Part shown: in pieces, positions 36,256 to 47,368 of the stretch
How the letters are laid out: every line of letters begins with the position of its first letter
Position numbering within the stretch: position 1 is the first letter of the stretch
Source: Cladopsammia gracilis
Lineage: Eukaryota > Cnidaria > Anthozoa > Scleractinia > Dendrophylliidae
Direction of reading: 5' to 3'
Assembly: GCA_022457155.1 (NCBI GenBank)
Contig: JAJGOT010000977.1
Span: 61,795-125,794, forward strand
Length of the DNA stretch: 64,000 nucleotides
The notes under the pieces: model-generated
What the model saw: only the letters and a program-made list of their open reading frames with translations
What the model was told of the DNA's origin: nothing
The model's database searches: none
Made by a program: the position numbers and the translations under genes

Positions 36256-36507
36256 TTAAACACGTTGTCAAATATACCTGCGCACAAATCCTCAGGTAAA
36301 TCAAAAATCGTTGGATCAAGCGTCGTTTATTATCAAAAACCAGAAGAATTAGCAGATCGGATGAAGATTTTGATTGGTTCAATGGCTGCTGGCAACAATT
36401 CTCCCGTCTTGAGGAATGATCTTGCCCAAATAAATGATGAACTCTTGAGAATCGGGGCAATCGATAGAACAATGCATGAAAAACTATATAATGAATATTT
36501 AAAATAA

Positions 36508-38090
36508 TGGATGTAAACAGAGTACTTGTCTTTAAATCAATTGATGCAAGAAAACAAAACCAAAAAATAAACCAAGGAATTTCCAATTAAGTTTTCTCCA
36601 GAGTTGAATCTGGGTGATAATAAAGAACACTATTTGACTTTAGATCATCTTTCCATGACGGCAAGTTGGCATAATATAACAAAAACAAGAAGCTGTACAC
36701 AGCTTGAACTCGTGGCGCCTTTAACTCATTGCAGCATTGATTCCCAAGTGATTTGAGTGCTTTTACAGAGAAACGTAAGCTTAAAATTATGTCTAATCAA
36801 AGGCTCCAAAGAGCCAACCCGAGAAGAAGAAATGCTAACGCGTAACGCTTAACGCAATATTGCTGTAAGCTTACGTTTTCACACCGACACAGTTCGATAT
36901 ATATATATTTTTTTAATTAAACGTAAGGATTTTTGACGAACGAAAAAAAAAGTACGTCACTTTCATAATGTCCAGTTCGAAAAAAGAAAAAAAAAAAGAA
37001 AAAAAAGAGAGGACTCTATGGAGATTCGAACACGGGCCGTCCGGGACTAAGCCACAAACTCAAACACTGCGCTGTCCAAAAGCATATTTGTTCTACAAAC
37101 TAAATTTTATTATTTTAAGCTAGATACGTATCAGAACGCGTGTTTAGGTTGCAAAATCCTTTTAGATCGATTTTAATGTTGCACTTAAAACTCCAAATGC
37201 GAAACATCTGTAAGCTTATTGTTGTCTATATTCGTTTACATCAAATTAATTATTGTTATCGTTGGATTCGCGTTGAATTCCTGTTACGAAACGTGTTCGT
37301 AACAAAGCATTTGCTCACTAAGTTTACAGCTGATGGAAGGAGCGAGTGAGTGAGTGAGTGAGTGAGAGAGTGAATTTTATTTAAACACCCTTGCTGATAA
37401 CCTGTTCATCGTGCTTTCACGTATACACGGGTTTAAAAGTAAGACTACACTGCATTTACTAGATTCAGTAGCTGACACTTAAGCTCGACCCGGAGCTCGA
37501 TCGCTAAGCAAATGGCAAGTTAAATATATAAAACACAGAACTTGCCAGAGCAAAAATCCCACAGGAATAAGCGGCGAACACAATATCAAACGGTCCTATC
37601 TATCCATGAACGCCTTGAATTGTCTTGAAAGTGTGCAGTTGTACGCAGTAGTTCTTTATCTTGCTTCTCGAGTCAACACACGGAGAGATTTTACGGTATG
37701 TATTTCATGGCCGAAAGCCATATAGTCGTCGATATAGACTTAAATATAAATTTGCATGCGCTAATGTGACACGAAAAAAAAAACAAGAAAAGTCAACGCC
37801 GGATTTACAACTCGTGTGCTTCGCCACGAGTAACAAGTTGGTGATTTCCAAGGATAGCGGAAGCACTTGGGAAACAATAACCTTTCCTTCAGGAATTTAT
37901 GACTATGACGACATAAATGAGTTTATCCACAAAAGCATTGGAAAAACCAATGACGCTTATGGAATCAATGTGTTGTTCGATTTGACAACTTTCAAAGTTT
38001 TTATTCAACTGCAATCGAACTTTCAAATTGATTTTGCAAGCAGTGGAAACTTTCTTTGTGCTTTACACGTTCTCAACCAGCACTAAAAGC
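36508..38090 (+). pseudogene. Penton-like minor capsid protein, interrupted
   Basis: The first part (36,508-36,680) has ELNLGDNKEHYLTLD and LSMTASWHNI in a frame shifted from the ATG at 36,508. The second part (37,837-38,086) has WETITFPSGIYDYDDINEF and GINVLFDLTTFKVFIQL. This is the layout of Polinton penton-like single-jelly-roll proteins: beta-strand N-terminus, an aromatic-N-I motif, then FPSG/PEG-x-Y-x-DD. The two parts are separated by a 1.15 kb insertion flanked by TAACAA. The C-terminal part breaks into other frames after 38,086. Such proteins close the vertices of the icosahedral capsid. Confidence 0.65.
36683..37830. mobile_element. Insertion in the penton-like gene, TAACAA-flanked
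   Basis: TAACAA occurs at 36,677 and 37,831 exactly where the penton-like reading is interrupted. Inside there is a tRNA-like Pol III segment on the minus strand at about 37,015-37,090 (GTGGCTTAGTCCC as box A, GTTCGAATCTCC as box B) and a GAGT microsatellite at 37,341-37,372. The right end shares ATAAATTTGCATGC with the repeat at 7.6 kb. It is probably composite: a SINE-like unit within a DNA element. Confidence 0.6.
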
Positions 38091-38209
38091 AGATCATTGC
38101 CATTTGAAATTCAACCAACTTTCTTCATTACTGATGATGAAGACCGAGAAGTTGATTTGAATGATATTGATATTTCTTTGACTGTAGTAATTAAAGAAGT
38201 GAATTAAAA

Positions 38210-38612
38210 ATGGATGAAAGAAGAGAAAGAAATCCTGATACAGGTGAAATAACATTCAGCGGCGCTGGTTTTTCTGACGCCAGCTTCGCTGGTGGCCGCG
38301 TTGCGGCCGGCGTTTTCTCGAAACTCGCAGCTAAATTAACGGGTAAAATAGCTTCAAAATTAGCTTCAAAAGCAGCAGAAAAACTTGTTGAAAAAGGAGC
38401 AGAGAAATTTGGAGAAAAAACTGGTCAAGTCATTGGTGAAAAAATTTATGATAAGTTTTCCAATAAGGCGAAAAAAGAGGCACAACCGCCATCAAAAACC
38501 TCGTAAACAAAAGGAAAAGAAATTGGTGAAACTCTGAAAAAACAGGCTCAAAACATGGAAAACACTGGCAAATTTAAGTATGTGAGGGATGTTTATAATG
38601 ACCTCCTTTGAA
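38210..38612 (+). pseudogene. Amphipathic Ala/Lys-rich minor virion protein (pVI-like), interrupted
   Basis: 98 residues to a TAA at 38,504-38,506, after which the same frame continues to 38,612 (YVRDVYNDLL end). An FSGAGFSDASFAGGRVAAG segment is followed by repeated K-x3-A/K-x3-S helices (KLTGKIASKLASKAAEKLVE). This composition is typical of small amphipathic Polinton proteins compared with adenovirus protein VI. A membrane-active or capsid-internal role is inference. The next gene starts inside its 3' end, as expected for compact viral genomes. Confidence 0.5.
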
Positions 38613-40435
38613 AAAATAAAATATATAAATAAAATAGCAGTAAATTTTAGAAATCCTGAATTCGTAAAAAGATATGAATATACATATTATGATCTCGAAA
38701 CACCATTTTGCAATAACTGTGTGAATTCCCGCGCGCTGATTGGCTCATTTCTATGGTCGATGAGAGTATAGACCATGAAAATGACGTAACAGGTAACGCA
38801 ACGCGGTGAGTTTGTCAAACTTTAGGCGCTGCGGGTTCTTCAAACAGTGAAAAATGCACTTAAAACTTAAAACGTCAGTTGAATTTAGTTTACAATCAGC
38901 TAAACTTGCCTGGAATTAAGTGCGAAGCAAAAAGGACAAACAACTTGTCGTAGTTGCACGGGAAAATCCACGGAATCAGTCGCCGGCGCCCGAAAGAACT
39001 AAAACTGAGCCGAAAACAACTTAGAGCAAAGATTCATCTGATTATTCGAAGATATTTCAAATTTGAAAAAGGTTAGCTGTGTAAACTGTGCCTAGTAATT
39101 TTATATTTAACTTTGTGTGAGGTTATTGTACTCTATTTTGCGATTATCGCCGAGCGCTAAAATTTGCCGAATATCGGCTCTTTGTTGTGCTGTGTTAATA
39201 TTAAAAGATTCTAGCGATGATTTAAGCTGAAGAGAATTTTTGTGTGAACCTTTTTCGTTACATAATTTATTCACATAAAAAGTTAAGGCTTTAATTATTC
39301 CCCACGCAAAAACATTTTGCAGCAGTTTGTCAGTGTTAGGTTGTTTATCTTTATTTTCTAAAATGACTCCCGCAAAATAGTTCGCTCGGCGCTCGCAGTT
39401 ATTCAAGTTTGTTATTGTAAAAAACAAATCGACCGCATTTTTCCATGGTCTATACTCTTATTTACCATAGAAATGACGCCATAAAATGTTCAAAACTTGG
39501 CAGTGAAACCACGAGCCGTTCCACTTGAGTTTTGAACATTTTATGACGTCATTTCTATGGTAAATAAGAGTATAGACCGTGGAAAAATGTGATCGATTTG
39601 TTAACTGAATGATAATATTGCGAATAACAACAGGCAGACAAAAGATAATTATCGCTTCAACGTTGATAATTCCTCAGAAGCAAACCCAATTGATTGGTAC
39701 AATTCATATTTAGAGGTTGACTTTAAGCTTGTTACAACGGCTGACTGTGCAAGTGGAATAACCGCAGGGCCAAATAATGGTAATCAAGATTGCACAACAA
39801 CAAATGGTTTGTCATTCATCAAAGAAATCCAAGTAGAATGTAATGGACAAACCGTCTATAACAACTCAAGAGCAAATGAATCGGCAAATGCGTTGGCGCT
39901 CTTGAAATACACAAAAAGCTATGCCGATTCAGTTGGGCAAGACCAGTTCTTCTATCCTGATACGTCAACAGGAACAACAGAAGCACGACCAGCTCAGGCG
40001 CTGTATAATGATGGTTTTGGAAGGCGACAAATCCTGACTGATGCCGCAGCTATTAACAAAATATCAATTCCTCTGAATTTATACAGTTATTTCCCTGCTT
40101 TAAAAAATAACCTTCACCCAAATATAAAGACAAGCATTTTGCTGAGACTGGAAAATGACAACAACATAATTTTCCCAAAAGGCGCTGTGCCAGATTCAAC
40201 AGTGATTGTCACTAAACTCAGATTGTGGTGCCCAAAAATAATTTTCAATGGTAAAGGCTTGAAACAATATCTTGAAGATTATCTGAAACCGAAAAAGTGG
40301 GCAGAACACCAGGAAATAGCACAAACAGCAGCTGTGAATAGCTACTTTCGCATTTCTCACGGGGCTTCGGCCGAGGCATGTGTTGATTTGGGTTGTTCCG
40401 ACGGCATCTTATAATAGTCAAGAACATAATATATT
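38598..40435 (+). pseudogene. Major capsid protein (double jelly roll), element 1
   Basis: N-terminal piece 38,598-38,719 (NPEFVKRYEYTYYDLETPF). The main body is 39,608-40,414, with VDNSSEANPIDWYNSYLEVD, LSFIKEIQVECNGQTVYN, ALLKYTKSYADS, FFYPDTSTG, and the IPLNLYSYFPALKNNLHPN block that is characteristic of Polinton/adintovirus hexon-like proteins. The frame shifts near 40,350, after which the conserved C-terminal PRHVLIWVV segment continues in another frame to about 40,435. An 880 bp insertion separates the two parts. The intact protein would form the capsid shell. It belongs to a different subfamily from the capsid protein of element 2. Confidence 0.8.
38720..39601. mobile_element. Insertion in the capsid gene with foldback end
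   Basis: TAACTG is found at 38,714 and 39,602, on either side of non-viral sequence. A strong inverted repeat at 39,441-39,592 has arms beginning TTTTTCCATGGTCTATACTC, and a related GAGTATAGACCATG occurs near 38,765. The minus ORF 39,107-39,427 is internal and unrecognised. The flanks resemble the TAACAA flanks of the insertion at 36.7 kb. Confidence 0.6.
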
Positions 40436-40436
40436 C

Positions 40437-40520
40437 ACGGCAATATTATAAAATATTATACTATAAAATATAAAATATACTATATGATATAAAATATTAT
40501 ATATTATAATATATTAAACG
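40437..40520. repeat. AT-rich simple sequence
   Basis: ATATTATAAAATA-type low-complexity DNA between the capsid and integrase genes. Confidence 0.85.
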
Positions 40521-40539
40521 CAGATTTAAACAGAGGAGA

Positions 40540-41400
40540 GTCATTGCGTGTGGGACTGACAAGATATGGTCCGCGGATTTAGTCGAGATGGCTCAATTTT
40601 CGAAGTGGAACAAGGGATTTAAATATCTTTTAACGGTCATCGATGTTTTCTCAAAATATGGTTGGATTCGACCATTGAAAGACAAGACCGCACAGTCTGT
40701 TGCTGATCCTTTTAAAGTTATTTTTAGCACGAAGCGACAACCGCAAATGCTTTGGGTGTATAAGGGTCAGGAGTTTTATAATTCGAATTTACAAAATCCT
40801 CTGAAGAAGCCTGGCATAGCTTTGTATTCGACTGAGAACGAGGAAAAAGCATATGTTATTGAACGCTGGAACAGGACTGTGAAGGAGAAACTCTGGAAGC
40901 TTTTTTCAGCTAACAATAACACAGTTTACTTTGACACACTAGACAGGTTAGTCTATGAATATAATCACAGTTTCCATTCGAGCATTCGGATGTCCCCCGC
41001 GCAGGCGAGTTTAATTAAAAATGAACCCAAGGTTTCGCTAATTTATATGGAGATTTAATTTATGCTAAACACGTCCCAGCAAAATTTAAAATCGGCGACA
41101 AAGTTCGTATTTCAAAATATAAACGAAAGATATTCGATAAAGGTTTTACACCGAACTGGACAGAAGAAATATTTGTTATTGACGAAATATTGAACACAAA
41201 TCCTGTAACGTATAAATTAGTTGATCTGTTGGGAGAGAAAATAACTGGATCATTTCCAGCCTACTACGCAAAATATTTTTCGCATTGAAAAGGTTATTCG
41301 CCGTGATTACAAGAAAAAGAAAGCCTTGGTTAAATGGAAAGGCTACTCTGACAAATTCAATAGTTGGATTCCGCTGAGTGATGCGGAAAAGCTTATTTAG
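40540..41400 (+). pseudogene. Polinton 1 integrase with chromodomain, inactive
   Basis: The core at 40,588-41,058 has WSADLVEM (first catalytic Asp) and FKYLLTVIDVFSKYGW. The second catalytic site reads WVYKGQEFYN, with Tyr where the family has Asp. The Glu site is VIERWNRT. Another frame carries the SH3-like segment (FKIGDKVRISKYKRKIF) to a stop near 41,288, and a third frame carries the chromodomain (ALVKWKGYSDKFNSWIP) to 41,398. Integrases of this group insert the element into host DNA. The lost Asp plus two frame breaks mean this copy cannot work. Confidence 0.88.
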
Positions 41401-41449
41401 ATATTATGTCTGACGCGTACTACAACATGAATATCAAGAGTTCAAAGTC

Positions 41450-41848
41450 TTACTCAGTCTTAGTGAGTTCCTTCTTTTTGTATGGTTGAGCTTGCGTTCT
41501 TTTAGCTCGCCGCTTCTTCTTTATGACTTCTTTAAAAGTTTTCAATTCATCTACATTCTTTATTTGAGAATCCAATCTTCTCCGCGATTTTTCGTAGCAT
41601 AGCATTTTCTTGTATTCTTCCAAAACATTAATGTCTCGATTCACCTCATGTTCAGTACCACTGATATCCATTGTTTCCAAGCTGTAAATTTCTCTGTTTA
41701 TATCAAAGGTAAATTGTTGTTGCAAACCCATTTGGCTTTCAATAACAGTAATACTATCCTGTATTTTGCCACACACAGATTCAAATCTTGCAGTAAGCTG
41801 TTCCAATGATGGCGCCATAATGCTTTCGTGGCAATTACTCAAACTCAA
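41450..41848 (-). CDS. Coiled-coil protein with basic tail, unknown
   Basis: 132 residues, intact ATG to stop, convergent with the integrase and 50 bp from it. Helical throughout; the C-terminus is KKKRRAKRTQAQPYKKK-like and strongly basic, suggesting nucleic acid binding or nuclear targeting (inference). It is probably the last gene of element 1. No family was recognised. Confidence 0.55.
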   Translation of the reverse strand: MSLSNCHESIMAPSLEQLTARFESVCGKIQDSITVIESQMGLQQQFTFDINREIYSLETMDISGTEHEVNRDINVLEEYKKMLCYEKSRRRLDSQIKNVDELKTFKEVIKKKRRAKRTQAQPYKKKELTKTE

Positions 41849-43026
41849 ACATTTATTAATAAAAAAACTCAGATGAGTAATTTATGTGTAAATTTCTAAT
41901 TGGTTGAGAGAGATCGGATGACTGAAAAGTTTTTTGATTGACGGTAACATATCAATAACCTGGCAACTGGTACAACTAAATGAGCACTCTTGCGCATGGG
42001 CATTGGCGCTAAAAGAAGCAATGATTTCTGGCACAAAGCTTGAAACATAAAATGTGTTTTCGGTGACGCTGAATTTTAACAGATTGAATGATGTTATTTT
42101 TGTTACCGTTCAAATTAGCGATGATCTAGAAATGTTATTTTTGTTACCATTAGAATTAGCGATGGCTTTTTTTAGACTGTTAAAAATGGCGATGGGCCAG
42201 AATCGGCCTTTTTCCACCACTGAATTTTTTAGGTTTACAATAACGCCCAGCATTGAGTTTTTTTTTTGAGAGGGGGGTGGGAGGGGGGGAGAGATTGCGG
42301 CTAGGATTATTTGGTTTCACAGGTTGTTTTTTTTTTCAACAATAATTCCATCGAGGGCCATTCGTAATGACAACTCTCTGCTAAGCTTAATTGTTAAAAT
42401 TGGTAGATGAGTAAACAAACAAGTTACATTTATACAGAATTCGTGTTAGAAGTTTTACAATATATACGTTGCATTTGTACTTACACATTTTGCTCTAGAC
42501 ATGGATTCAAGCTACAATGTTTTGTTAAGATAGCAGCAAGAGTTATTTTGAATTCTGAAGAGTTCCACTGAAATATAATGTGAAAAGAAGCTTGGTTAAA
42601 AATGTATCCCGACACTTTGAACTTGACAACTTGAAGATATAACTCAAAATAAGAAAAGAAAACGCTTTTTAAACAACAACAAAAACAAGTTTTGTCAAAC
42701 TTTGGTAAGGTGCATTGAATTCTGGATTATGTTTCGAGCATCATGCTCAGGCTGCGATTGTCTAAAGAGCGGATAGCTTTATAAACCTTAGTACAAAATG
42801 GCAGCCGATTTATTATTCTTTCGTATTTATATTCCCTTGTATAAGGTCTTATTCACGATGGCCGCCAAATTTTCTTCATTCCAATCCCTTGCATCAAGAG
42901 CCTGGTCAAAAGCTTGGCCAGCGTGGCAAAGCATGGCCAGGCCATGCTTTCCTTGGTTTTGGCCATGCTGGCCGGTAGAGTGTGGCCTGGCCAACCTGGT
43001 AAACCTTTCCTATGCCAAGCTTTCTT
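41849..43026. other. Right flank of Polinton 1; no gene seen
   Basis: Contains a G-rich run at 42,268-42,290 and, from about 42,880, TGGCCA/CTTGGC-rich sequence that leads into copy B of the ~940 bp repeat. ORFs at 42,798-43,186 are translations of that repeat. Confidence 0.5.
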
Positions 43027-43969
43027 GGCATTGTGGGCCATGGATGTTACTACCAAGGCCAGCCTTTCTTGGCAACTTTGGCCACAAAAGCCAAGCTTTC
43101 TTGGATTTCACGGTGTACCACAAGTTAGGAATGTCTTTCTAATCAAAATAATGGCAATAATGTTGTCCTTTGAATTTTATTTATGAATATTTGAATAATT
43201 ATATTATTTTTATATCTTAAGGCAACTTGGCCACAAAAGCCTGGCTTTCCGCCAAGCTTTCTTGGAATTCATGGTCTGCAAAAATTAAAAATACTGGCAT
43301 TTTATTTTTAATTGACCTGAATTTAAATGTTGTGTCCTTTCACATTTTATGAATATGAATAATATAATTTTTTTTTGCTAATTCTTACAGGCAACTTGGC
43401 CACAAAAGCCTGGCTTTCTTGGCCATGTAGGTTTTTTGTCAAACTTTCTTGGATTTCAATTGGTTTGCATTACATAAAGAAAACATTATTGAATCAAAAT
43501 CTTGGCAGTTAACTTAAATGACCAATCTGTTGTCCTGTGACAGTTATGAATGTTACATTTTTTTAGTATGAATTTCAAAAAATTCATTTTTTACAGCATT
43601 AAACACTAAAACTGAGTTGCATAATAGAATATTGTTACACGTAGTTAAATTGAATTATAATGTGAAAACCAATATGGCTGCTATCGTGAATAAGGCCTTT
43701 AGCCTCCCTTACCTCATTTTAGAGTAAAAATTACTTTGAATCATGCATAATTATGTTAACGAGGCCAAGGGCGCTATTTAACTTTCATTGGTGAATAAAC
43801 TGCATACGGCAAATAGAAACATTTTATTTGGGAATTAGATGCACTGGATAACATTAAACGTTTTCACAACTTGGACAAGGTCAATAAAAAAGACCTGCGA
43901 CAACACCGAAACATTCTTTTACTTGGTCAGTCGCTCATACCAGTCATTTCTAACCACCCGCACACTACG
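43027..43969. repeat. ~940 bp direct repeat, copy B
   Basis: Near-identical to 1-932. After CACACTACG (43,969) it continues with sequence absent from copy A, so copy B may be the more complete example. The ORF at 43,871-44,233 begins in the repeat, runs out of it, and has no recognised motif. Confidence 0.9.
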
Positions 43970-44921
43970 ATCACACATAACAAACTTATGACACTCATGT
44001 CCCCAAACAATTTATTACTGATAAATTTAAACCAAGTGTCACCTACTTGGTTCATAGTCATTCTTAATACCAGGGATACAGCATTATCACCTGTGATAAA
44101 AAAAAGAACATGGCAGTTTCTTTTCAACCAACAACGCTTTTGGATTTGTCATCATTGCCAGGCTGCAGCCGGAGATTATATGAAATGTTCACAAAAATTA
44201 AACTCACATAAATACAAATTGTTTTCAGTGTAAACCTTAGAGGATTGTCGAAAAAAGTAAGAAGGCCTCTTTTGCAGGATTTACACTTACATCACCAAAA
44301 TAGTAAGCCAAGAACAAATTTTATCGGCAACTTAGACATCCGCCATCGCAAAACACTAGTATAAAAACAGATTAACTTGGTATACCACTGGCCTGGAATT
44401 GCAAGAGAAAACACCCAGCAAAGAATGTCTAGTAAAACGCTTGGAATGGCGTTTTTCTGCTTTTCCATATCATTTTAATGCCTTTAAAGGAGATTATGTG
44501 AAAGCAGAAGGTGAAAGTTAATTCAGTTGATCTCTTCCGCGATTCTTTAAACTCGGGATATTTCAGCGGCAGAAACTTTCAGGGAAAGGAAATGTTTTCC
44601 CCGAATTTACTAGCTGCTTTCTCCTTAAATTCCCGAAAATTCCGGGAGTTCCGAAACTGATCCCAGCTGACCTTAGTTTGTTACCAAAACGACATCTTTT
44701 ATCTCTCCGACAACAAAATGTGTTAAATTTTCTGATGTTACGAATGTTTGATGCTGCATTTCACCAAAGAAAACTTTCGTTTTTTTTCTGACTAATTAAT
44801 TACGAATTTTTACGATGACTTACTAGAGGTCTTTCGAACGGTTTTTTACCTGAAACAATTCGTTTGGGCGGTTTGATTGCACATGCAGACAAAGAGTGAA
44901 AAATACGGTACTTTTACTTAC
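43970..44921. other. No gene seen
   Basis: Unique-looking AT-rich DNA between repeat copy B and the EGF exon; partly intron or 3' region of the SRCR-EGF gene. Confidence 0.5.
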
Positions 44922-45200
44922 CAGCATAAACCTCGCAATAAACACCGGCAAATTTTTCCAAACAACGACACTTCATTTTATCACAAGACCCGCCATTTTG
45001 GCACATTGTACCGGGACACAAACTTATAGGGCTGTTTGCGGCTGTTGTTGACGCAAACATTGATCCTTGAGTACCTAAAGTTCCAGTAGGAGCAGGCTTC
45101 TTTTTCGTAGACGAAGCTGTCACAGAAATGGTACGCGTAGTTACAAATGTTGCTGTGGGAGAGGCCCTTGAGGTGTTTGACAACTTTGCTGTAGATGAAG
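44922..45200 (-). CDS. EGF-like exon with mucin-like linker (SRCR-EGF gene)
   Basis: An exon of 279 bp bounded by TTTTGACAG acceptor and GTAAGT donor, phase 1 at both ends. The first two thirds are Ser/Thr/Ala-rich, a likely O-glycosylated linker. The last third is an EGF-like domain with six cysteines (CPGTMCQNGGSC, then CRC, then GVYCE). It joins in phase to the SRCR exon at 47.37-47.68 kb. Expected to be part of a secreted or membrane-anchored extracellular protein. The remaining exons are not in view; the 3' side would lie further left on the + map. Confidence 0.78.
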
Positions 45201-46904
45201 CTGTCAAAACAAAAGGGAATGAGAAAAGTTGAAAGACAAAAACTGATGCCATTTGAACAAGATATTTTGAAGCACTTAAACAACTAGGTCATGAGAGACT
45301 ATACATTAATTGTTTGATTTAGCGTAACAGTGCTCGATTAATAACCATAAACCAATGTGCATTAGCAGGTGATGTTGATTAAGGCTACTGTAAACCTTTA
45401 TTGGTCCCATTTTGCATAATTTTATTTTTTTAAATTTCTGTAAAGATATAACATTAATCTAGAACATATTGAAAGAAGTTTTGCAAAATCATTAAAAGAA
45501 CTCGAGATATTCTTAAAAAAGAGTTTCAAGAGAATAGTTGATAAGTAGCTATAGGTGTGATAATCCGATAATTTCTTTCGCGAGTGAAGCGCCTTCTTGT
45601 ACTTTTCCCGCTAAACTTTATCCGCGGGATCTCGCATTACATGTTATGCATATTTTGTTTACATCGCAATGCGGAGCGCATTTCGCATCGTCATAGCGTA
45701 TTCTATTGTAGCGTCATAGCGTATTCTCTCCGGCCATTTTCCATGTTTCACACGGTCGTCTACGCTTGTTCCAATTCCTGAAGATTTACAATTTGACAAT
45801 TATTAAAAGCCAAAGTGAAAATTTTTGGTTAGCAGAATTGTAGAGATCACGAGTGAAAAGAACCGCAGCGAAGAGTAAAAGAATAATAAATGAATGAATA
45901 GCTTACTCGCTTGCATTTACTGCTGATACCAGCGCGTATTTTCGGTCAATTTCCGCGGCCAAGTCTGTTGTGTTTTCATTTCTTTGAAAACTCTCACTGG
46001 CCCTTTTCGCTTGTTTGTTTCCACAAAAATTTTGCTGCGTTTTCGTTACGTTCTTTACGCTCATTTGGGTTTGCAATTGCGCGAAACTTTGCCGTTTTTT
46101 CTATGATTTTTTCCTTTGAATAACTTGACTAATCGGCGGTTAATCGAATTCACATACACTGCTGTGTGACGATGCCCTTCAGGGGGTTCTATGTTTCATT
46201 TCATTGGTTGGCGGCACAACCACGATGACAGCCGCTTAAATGAGGTGTGAAAACAGTGAAAATCTTTCGAGGTTAAAAACTCGAGGTTTGTTTTTGCGAG
46301 AATGGCCTCTGTTCAAATGAATTAATAGGGTATGTAGATTTGTCAGATTTTCACGAAACTTGGCCAGTATGTTTGCTGAATATTTATGCACCAAAGTGTG
46401 TGGGGCTTTTCCGAAATTCCAAATACTTTTCTCGTGGCGCGCCAAAGTGTGACGCGCAAAGAACAATTTTCTATTGTCCAAAATCAGAGTGGATTTACTC
46501 GGGAACCAATGAAAATATCGAAAAAGCCTCACACACTTTGTTAGGCCATTAACTATCGAGTGACACGGACCAGTTTGTTTTGATTTTCGCGCTAACACGG
46601 AGACTGGTAATTCAGTGAAGCAAACACCGTCGGTTTTGCGTTTAAGGCTTGCGCACGCTAAACTAAAGAAAAAACAGGAAAAAATTGTCATTTTCGGAAT
46701 CTACAATTTATTAGCTTTACAGTGATATATAGTTTTTTGGGGTTTCGTTAAAAATAGCGCGCGTACGAAAGATTTTCGGGAAGGCACCCTCGAAGGTTTG
46801 CAGTAACCTTAACGAATACGACGATGGATATAAATCATTTTATGCCAGTACAAACACTTTAACGTTTGTTTTACTTGGCAATCAGTTGAAAATCATTTCT
46901 ATAG
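45201..46904. other. Intron of the SRCR-EGF gene
   Basis: No exon seen. A duplicated GCGTATTCT-type short repeat occurs near 45,695-45,727. The 151-codon minus ORF at 46,236-46,691 has no motif and is not called. Confidence 0.5.
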
Positions 46905-47055
46905 ATGGTTTCACTCACGTGACCTTCAGTCCTGTGGGACTCAAATGACAAAGGCAATGGCGGCCATGTTGGTGCACCTAACAAAAGAAGTTCATTAAAA
47001 TTCTTTTGTAGGTGTGCACCAACATGGCCGCCGTGACGTAACGTGAAAATCACCT
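46905..47055. mobile_element. Small foldback element in the intron
   Basis: Arms GGCGGCCATGTTGGTG-CACC at 46,958 and its inverse ending about 47,036 surround a 12-base loop. The outer ends carry CACGTGAC / GTTACGTCAC-like sequence. It shares the GCCATGTTGG end motif with the 5.9-6.9 kb foldback, so they may be relatives. Confidence 0.75.
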
Positions 47056-47368
47056 ATTCCATAAGCTGAGCCGGAAAAATTAGATTTGTTTTATCAAACA
47101 TGAATTTTAGAACAAGAGATGATCATAGATCCCTAACATTTAATTTGTTTAGAGAGCCAATACATCACTATGTGGTGTAACAGCTGTTTATTTCCACTTT
47201 TGCTTGATAAAAATGTCTCCAATAAAGACAGCCCAATTACTTTTTGCGTTACTTTCTGTATTTTGCGGATTGGTAATTGGTTAAATTATCAATTACTGAA
47301 ATCCGTTGGTGTGACAATAGATGACGTATGCATGCTAACTTGACCTGTTTTGTCTTCTCCGTCTATAC

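Larger units (their letters stand above)
33159..36507 (+). pseudogene. Coiled-coil Polinton protein split by two MITEs
   Basis: Coding pieces at 33,159-33,765, about 35,034-35,329 and 36,260-36,507. The first starts MDLERIKKYAERERQGYQIA, is a charged coiled coil, and contains TAA stops at 33,321 and 33,477. The middle piece has GLLIDVPKLFNEMKLNAFRG and DADNSLIDLLTKRFNP. The last has GSSVVYYQKPEELADRM and ends LYNEYLK. The protein is a recurrent but uncharacterised Polinton gene located next to the ATPase. It is broken by two TTAA-targeted insertions in addition to the stops. Function unknown; the position among capsid genes suggests an assembly role (inference). Confidence 0.7.
27690..41850. 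mobile_element. Polinton/Maverick (adintovirus-like) element 1, AT-rich, decayed
   Basis: The gene content is diagnostic of self-synthesising Polintons: polymerase N-terminus, packaging ATPase, penton-like and double-jelly-roll major capsid proteins, and a retroviral-type integrase with chromodomain. The left side is truncated inside the polymerase gene at about 27,705, so most of the polymerase is lost. No adenain-like protease was found. Genes on the left are mainly minus strand; those from 33.16 kb are plus. At least five unrelated insertions interrupt it. Terminal inverted repeats were not identified. The right boundary is approximate, placed after the last viral-looking ORF. Confidence 0.88.

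Noticed and set aside
40340..40440. Programmed frameshift in the element 1 capsid gene
   Set aside because: No slippery site or structure is evident, and the gene has other lesions, so decay is simpler.
42798..43186. Trp/Pro/Ala-rich ORFs of 90-114 codons
   Set aside because: They translate the TGGCCA/CTTGGC-rich repeat.
46236..46691. 151-codon minus-strand ORF
   Set aside because: Falls in an intron of the SRCR-EGF gene, with no recognisable domain and no splice context.
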